In this document: piece after piece, positions 62,801-64,000 of the stretch
Numbering within the stretch: the stretch's first letter is position 1
Layout: every line of letters begins with the position of its first letter
NCBI RefSeq assembly: GCF_036588685.1
Contig: NC_086375.1
Span: 10,781,916 to 10,845,915, forward strand
Length of the DNA stretch: 64,000 nucleotides
Reading direction: 5' to 3'
Origin: Mytilus trossulus
Taxonomy: Eukaryota > Mollusca > Bivalvia > Mytilida > Mytilidae
Notes under the pieces: generated by a model
What the model was told of the DNA's origin: nothing
Database searches by the model: none
Seen by the model: only the letters and a program-made list of their open reading frames with translations
Program-made: the position numbers and the translations under genes

Positions 62801-63247
62801 GATCTATCTGAAACCAGAAAATATATATTTCATGTCAGTTCTATAATACAACATTGTTGTTTTACAAAGAGTTATCTCCCCATTTTGAGAGTATCTTTAT
62901 TCTACTTCAATGGTAGTCTGAACTTTAAAAAGAAAACATTGGATTTTCATAGCTTTATATAAGTGACCACCTCTACAAACCTGTTTAACTTTATTTGAGA
63001 ACTTTTTTCAAATTATTATTTTCGAGTCAGTTTCTAGATTCTAGGCAACAATGCATGCTAGTAATTTTGTTTCAAAGTCTTACTTTTGTCAATAAATTCA
63101 CAGACTTTCCAGCCAAGGTAAATTACAGGATTGACATACCTGATAGGTTTTATCCTTCAGCCTCACGCCATCTGGTGAGTAAAATCTCAGCTCTCCAGAA
63201 GACAGAGTAAACATGATATCTAACATTCCGTCATGGTCAATGTCGAA
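38772..63247 (-). CDS. FG-GAP repeat membrane protein, DEX1-like (11 exons, 5'-partial)
   Basis: Exons, minus strand in transcript order: 63140-63247, 62703-62807, 60449-60570, 45090-45228, 44442-44618, 43903-44099, 42642-42768, 41656-41949, 40324-40440, 39580-39737, 38772-38910 (TAG). All are GT/AG and phases agree: 560 aa in hand. The order of motifs follows Arabidopsis DEX1: FDIDHDGMLDI, YVSKAWY, AHVLSTPVLVDLNND, LVISVSYFF, DIGKFLLSGITVVN, TVVDIQGD, LYMLDHTGQV, VADLNGDDILDIVA, YDVNNDNVLDVIIT, then a lumenal β-rich part and one C-terminal membrane helix (WLLVTPFIAMLIILLVL). The D-x-N/D-x-D-G loops are Ca2+-binding FG-GAP/β-propeller blades. DEX1 is a secretory-pathway membrane protein needed for plant pollen-wall patterning; the animal role is unknown. 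The first ~250 residues, with any signal peptide, lie beyond 64000. Confidence 0.9.
40700..40900 (+). repeat. Retroelement 3'-tail fragment in intron
   Basis: GGGGCCCTTTATAGCTTG…GAAGGCCGTACATTGACC…GGATGGAGAGTTGTCTCATT…CACCACATCTTC. It lies in intron 40441-41655, antisense to the host gene. Confidence 0.75.
41205..41385 (+). repeat. Retroelement 3'-tail fragment in intron
   Basis: A diverged copy of the same tail (CTCATTGTTGAAGC…GTTGTCTTATTGGCAATAATACCACAT), again antisense to the DEX1-like gene. Confidence 0.6.
41410..41642. mobile_element. MITE or SINE-like element abutting a splice donor
   Basis: Inverted ends GGTCTCATTGGGG (about 41427) and CCCCAATGAGACC (ending about 41639) enclose about 210 bp that includes GGATCCCGCTTACTG. 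It ends about 13 bp from the 5' splice site of the exon at 41656-41949. The open frames at 41398-41636 are by-products. Confidence 0.65.
43248..43825 (+). mobile_element. Long retroelement 3'-tail copy in intron
   Basis: It runs from TTAGATGCATGATTTTTTTA through AAGTACCCGGCCACGTCCAC, CCCGCTAACATGTTTAACCC and GGCCTTTTATAGCTGACTAT to CATACCACATCTTCTTTTTT. It is the same family as 8740-9345 and antisense to the host gene. Confidence 0.8.
44407..44490 (-). repeat. Tandem duplication over an exon 5' splice site
   Basis: GATGACTTGGGCCAAGCATA (intron side, about 44407) duplicates GATGACTTAGGCCAACCATC (exon side, about 44460). The repeat unit is about 53 bp and spans the donor of exon 44442-44618. 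The intronic copy is diverged. Confidence 0.75.
44685..44740 (-). repeat. Stray partial copy of an upstream exon segment
   Basis: AGTCTCCCTGGATATATACT…GTAGGAGTGAAAAATGAAGCAGG…AAACTC closely matches part of exon 44442-44618 (about 44557-44611). It lies in the preceding intron without splice sites of its own. Confidence 0.7.
45671..46195. mobile_element. Inverted-repeat element, about 520 bp
   Basis: GAGTAGGTCCGGTAA at the left is mirrored by TAACTGGACCTACTC at the right. The interior is AT-rich and non-coding. It lies in the 15-kb intron. Confidence 0.65.
46200..47670. repeat. Old repeat array split by an RT insertion
   Basis: Related segments carrying AGGTCAGATGAAACCTGCC or similar, CATTACAATCATT and ACACCAAATA recur at about 46230-46330, 46440-46650 and 47430-47560, and again at 55190-55270. 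The block 46665-47400 interrupts them and is a separate retroelement fragment. Confidence 0.55.
46665..47400 (+). mobile_element. RT-element 3' end fragment
   Basis: The frame encodes ELEIKDTIDTVKTYLDLNLE then LYDKRDDFSFPIVNTPF and SNIPAAPA before a stop. Further on, in shifted frames, are GRHHELVDRYGISISQLILDM and a 3' UTR ending TTGACTGTCCCTTTGGTATC. LYDKRDDFSFPIVN is shared with the RT element at 7742-9345. It is decayed and antisense to the DEX1-like gene. Confidence 0.8.
47752..48310. repeat. 24-bp minisatellite, 23 units
   Basis: The unit is about CTGCGTACAAAATGCATGAGGCAT. Unit starts run from 47757 to 48285, mostly 24 bp apart with occasional 23- or 25-bp steps. Because 24 is a multiple of three and the unit lacks stops in several frames, long open frames appear on both strands (MPHAFCTQ and MRHLRTKC repeats). 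The length changes shift these frames and there is no start context, domain or splice site, so I do not call a gene. Confidence 0.95.
48311..49037 (-). other. 3' flank of the nested TRIM-like gene
   Basis: The stretch 48760-49037 is similar to 55900-56160 beside the duplicate gene (CTGTGCACTCCT, ATTTCCTCCTCTTC, TTTATCAGGTGACAAAT, TGTTAGTACCCTCC), showing the duplication included the 3' region. It is probably 3' UTR. Confidence 0.5.
49038..49937 (-). CDS. Two-B-box TRIM-like protein, single exon, nested in an intron
   Basis: ATG at 49937 to TAA at 49038, 299 aa. B-box 1 (about residues 28-64: CDFC…CLDC…CDKC…H..H) is followed by B-box 2 (about 87-121: CEEH…CKPC…CSLC…H..H). A Lys/Glu-rich coiled coil (about 128-235) follows, and then a tail with FPHFVPGDFSVLKFGSLEVDEL. 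Bivalves have large families of such proteins, normally with a RING upstream and NHL or other repeats downstream. Here there is no RING, and the protein stops just where the NHL propeller would begin. Without a RING it is unlikely to be a ubiquitin ligase alone; it could act as a dimer partner or adaptor. It sits on the host's strand in intron 45229-60448. Functional status is uncertain, but the frame is intact. Confidence 0.8.
   Translation of the reverse strand: MASGYSHSLHKDIVSTHSQHADQTTVYCDFCESKGIWRCLDCECQPAMCDKCKDNIHSKIAKHHRIERIKVVHKNLSGSLKFHNIKCEEHEGMSCSHYCKPCSKVICSLCITQTKTHNKHHILVHEDDFDDKKEKFEKAQKNLIEWFKGSNRMKKIKKKIDEKFEQIKQDIFDHKKKCLSLIDMYAYELSKDLQKRQKSILIDIDIEHTEIEETLEKLQNACNILGSKPCTTSEGVIFFLENFDSFSDSLTEEIPYVTYMSERNILFPHFVPGDFSVLKFGSLEVDELQNLKRVKINYY
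49938..50777 (-). repeat. 5' flank of the TRIM-like gene with a local duplication
   Basis: About 50290-50490 and 50520-50700 are a diverged tandem pair (AATGTTAAAGATTTCTTTTC…TCAATACTCTTGAT…AATAAAACAATT.TTCAATG). The stretch 50080-50460 also resembles 57070-57450 upstream of the duplicate gene (CAACAATAATGTATCAT…). Confidence 0.6.
50911..51280 (+). promoter_or_regulatory. Three ETS + YY1-like motif pairs, left arm
   Basis: CACTTCCG.T…ATCCAAAATGGCGGA-type pairs at 50911-50940, 51082-51110 and 51253-51280, about 170 bp apart. ACTTCCGG is an ETS core and AAAATGGCGG matches the YY1 consensus. These sites combine in housekeeping-type promoters; activity here is inference. Confidence 0.6.
54580..54948 (-). 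promoter_or_regulatory. Three ETS + YY1-like motif pairs, right arm
   Basis: The mirror-image set of the left arm: 54580-54605, 54750-54777 and 54922-54948 (CCGCCATTTTGGAT…CCGGAAGT). The middle copy has mutated (CCACCATATTGG). Orientation is inverted, as expected for the foldback. Confidence 0.6.
55071..56151 (-). other. 3' flank of the duplicate TRIM-like copy
   Basis: 55100-55290 matches the old repeat type of 47430-47660. 55900-56150 matches 48760-49037. No gene; the frames at 55484-55732 and 55807-56022 have no support. Confidence 0.5.
56152..56997 (-). pseudogene. Frameshifted duplicate of the TRIM-like gene
   Basis: ATG at 56997. The first part keeps both B-boxes (CDFC…CQDC…CDKC and CEEH…CKAC…CSLC) and reads in register with the gene at 49038-49937 up to HHILVDE. 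A one-base change near 56632 then throws it into a short false end. The coiled-coil part continues in the other frame (DFEDKRQRFEKAQ … IDEKFDKVKQAI … GSKPCTTSEGVIFFLENFDS) to a stop at 56186. The tail KVDEIT reappears in another frame beyond, so at least a second indel is present. Two breaks make a pseudogene more likely than a reading error. Confidence 0.8.
56998..57767. other. No gene; 5' flank of the duplicate
   Basis: Diverged similarity to 50080-50460 up to about 57450, then AT-rich sequence. Confidence 0.4.
58041..58679 (-). mobile_element. Non-LTR retrotransposon (LINE) 3' fragment
   Basis: The minus-strand frame encodes LGFYDVWISQDTSKLSF … CNKLCIYKRYKLEFGFEKYL … LTKLRSGTLTLNVEVGRYLN … RICMCCNMNVLEDEYHFVLSCPAYR. 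The C-C…H…C end is the zinc-knuckle region after the RT of CR1/Jockey-type LINEs. At least two in-frame stops occur. The 3' end is AATAAAGTATTC(ATTC)n (58041-58056 on plus). AAAATAT flanks both sides (58034-58040, 58680-58686) as a 7-bp target duplication. It is 5'-truncated, as usual for LINEs. Confidence 0.85.
58732..59963. mobile_element. hAT-like non-autonomous element with 8-bp TSD
   Basis: 1,232 bp bounded by CAGACTTGGGGTAATTGTAA and, inverted, CAGAGATGGGTCCGATTAC. CAG.G.TGG-type ends rich in TAATTGTAATC are those of hAT elements. Exact 8-bp duplications CTAAGTTT flank it (58724-58731, 59964-59971), as the hAT family requires. There is no transposase, so it needs a partner for movement. 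Confidence 0.9.
60130..60448. other. Intron end near the exon donor
   Basis: No feature beyond the intron sequence of the DEX1-like gene. Confidence 0.4.
60540..61375 (-). repeat. 64-bp minisatellite made of an intron/exon junction
   Basis: The landmark GCATCTACTGGTACTACATG (or variant) recurs at 60551 (the exon itself), 60615, 60670, 60725, 60789, 60853, 60917, 60981, 61045, 61109, 61173, 61237 and 61301. Steps are 64 bp except two of 55. On the gene's strand each unit reads pyrimidine-rich …TTGTTTATTTTCAGTTTCAG|CATGTAGTACC…, a full 3' splice site plus the first ~9 codons of exon 60449-60570. Ten of thirteen copies keep the AG; those at 60725, 61045 and 61173 changed it to AAC. A more diverged copy may lie at 61722-61776. 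The 60-aa frames on the minus strand are by-products. Confidence 0.95.
61950..62145 (+). repeat. Retroelement 3'-tail fragment in intron
   Basis: GACCGTTGGTTTTCCAGTTT…GGCCCTTTATATCTTGCTG…GGATGGAGAGTTGTC…CATACCACATC. Antisense to the host gene. Confidence 0.75.
62450..62630 (+). repeat. Retroelement 3'-tail fragment in intron
   Basis: AAGGCCATTTGTTTTCTAG…GGGCCTTTTTTAGCTGACTA…GTTGTCTCATTGACAATCAT…CATCTTCTTT. It lies 73 bp downstream of the exon at 62703-62807 and is antisense to the gene. Confidence 0.75.
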
Positions 63248-63289
63248 CTGTAAAAATAGATTTATCTATTACATGTATATGAAACTTAT

Positions 63290-63415
63290 AGAAGGCATAG
63301 GCAGATCCTTTTGTGGGAAAAATTTGGTTTATTGGGAATCACTGTATAAGCATGATTGAAGCGGTCTCCCCCTCCCCCTTTATGAATGTTCTGGATCCAC
63401 CACTGGACGAGATAG
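63290..63415 (-). repeat. SINE-like repeat, copy 2
   Basis: The reverse complement begins CCAGTGGTGGATCCAGAACA, then GGGGGAGGGGGAGACC, CAGTGATTCCCAATAAACC and AAATTTTTCCCACAAAAGG. It has the same landmarks as 14512-14640. Confidence 0.6.
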
Positions 63416-63479
63416 TAGTTTGGTAAGGAATGAAGTGCAGCAAAAAAATAAACAGAAATATAATTTAAAGATCAAATTG

Positions 63480-63765
63480 AGAATGGAAATGGGGAAAGTG
63501 TCAAGGGACAAAAACCCCACCAAAGAGCAGATAACATACAAACACCACAAATGGGCCTTCAACATAGCAAGAAAATCCCACACCCAGCTGGATCCTTAAA
63601 AAAATGTGCATTAAACCTAAATATATAAATAAACTAAAATTTAAAAAAACATTCAAGACAAGGCCAGAGGCTCCCGACTTGGGACAGGTGTGAAAATGTG
63701 GAGTGGTTAAACATGGTGTTAGAGATCTCAACCCACCCCTGCCCATCTATTCAATGTAGAATAAA
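63480..63765 (-). repeat. Retroelement-type dispersed repeat
   Basis: AAAGTGTCAAGGGACAAAAA…GGGCCTTCAACATAGC…AGGCCAGAGGCTCCCGACTT…GTTAAACATGG… is a repeat I recognise from mussel sequences, with the tail orientation on the minus strand. The minus open frames at 63380-63746 belong to it. No upstream exon of the DEX1-like gene was found in 63248-64000. Confidence 0.55.
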
Positions 63766-64000
63766 CAAACACACAGATTCCTAGCATGAATGGTACATTT
63801 CTTTTTTTTGTCTAACAATACCCATCAAAAGTGCAGCAGAAACTGAGACACTTTTCTATCAACCTGTGTTGAGTGTTCACCACTTGTTAATGAAAAGATT
63901 CAACTTAGTAAAGTTTATGTTATCTGTTTTGTGGCATATTAATATTTTTTTATAACACTTGTGTTCAGTTTCAACTTTTAATTTCTGACCAGTTGAACAG

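Overview
The window is AT-rich, intron-rich animal DNA, almost certainly from a marine mussel (Mytilus or a close bivalve relative). Its spliced genes have metazoan orthologues, and the dispersed repeats that end in a 'cataccacatcttctttt' tail are a family I recognise from mussel genomes. That species call rests on recognition, not on a search. I saw no bacterial genes, rRNA, tRNA or CRISPR array.

Four spliced genes can be rebuilt exon by exon, with GT/AG junctions and matching phases. (1) 18196-19360, minus: a three-exon bZIP factor of ATF3/JDP2 type, 179 aa, with a TATA box at 19533-19541. (2) 28140-32303, minus: PIGF, five exons, 231 aa, a GPI-anchor assembly membrane protein. (3) 33205-34090, plus: FBXO48, two coding exons, 128 aa; it is head-to-head with PIGF across a compact shared promoter region with an ETS site. 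(4) 38772-63247, minus: eleven exons (at least 560 aa) of an FG-GAP repeat membrane protein related to plant DEX1. Its 5' part lies beyond the right edge.

Intron 45229-60448 of the DEX1-like gene is 15.2 kb. It holds a nested single-exon two-B-box TRIM-like gene (49038-49937) and a frameshifted duplicate of it (about 56152-56997). Between these two sits a 4.3-kb foldback element (50778-55070) whose arms carry repeated ETS+YY1-like motif pairs and three decayed copies of a mobile-element gene. To its right is a nest of elements: a LINE 3' end and a hAT-like element with exact 8-bp target duplications, both inside an older repeat.

The rest is repeats. 1-18 kb has no convincing host gene. It holds foldback elements, a degraded reverse-transcriptase element (7742-9345), a Tc1-like fragment (11290-11530), four copies of a perfect 16-bp palindrome (3738-4175) and a 35-bp tandem array of C/EBP-type palindromes (12131-12290). 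20-26 kb holds a 1-kb inverted-repeat element, a frameshifted transposon-type gene (21796-23462), a SINE-like repeat and a tandem array of about 190-bp units (24606-25853).

The most unusual feature is a 64-bp minisatellite (60540-61375) made of copies of an intron/exon junction of the DEX1-like gene. It places about ten extra 3' splice acceptors in front of the real exon. Other exon edges of the same gene also show local duplications.
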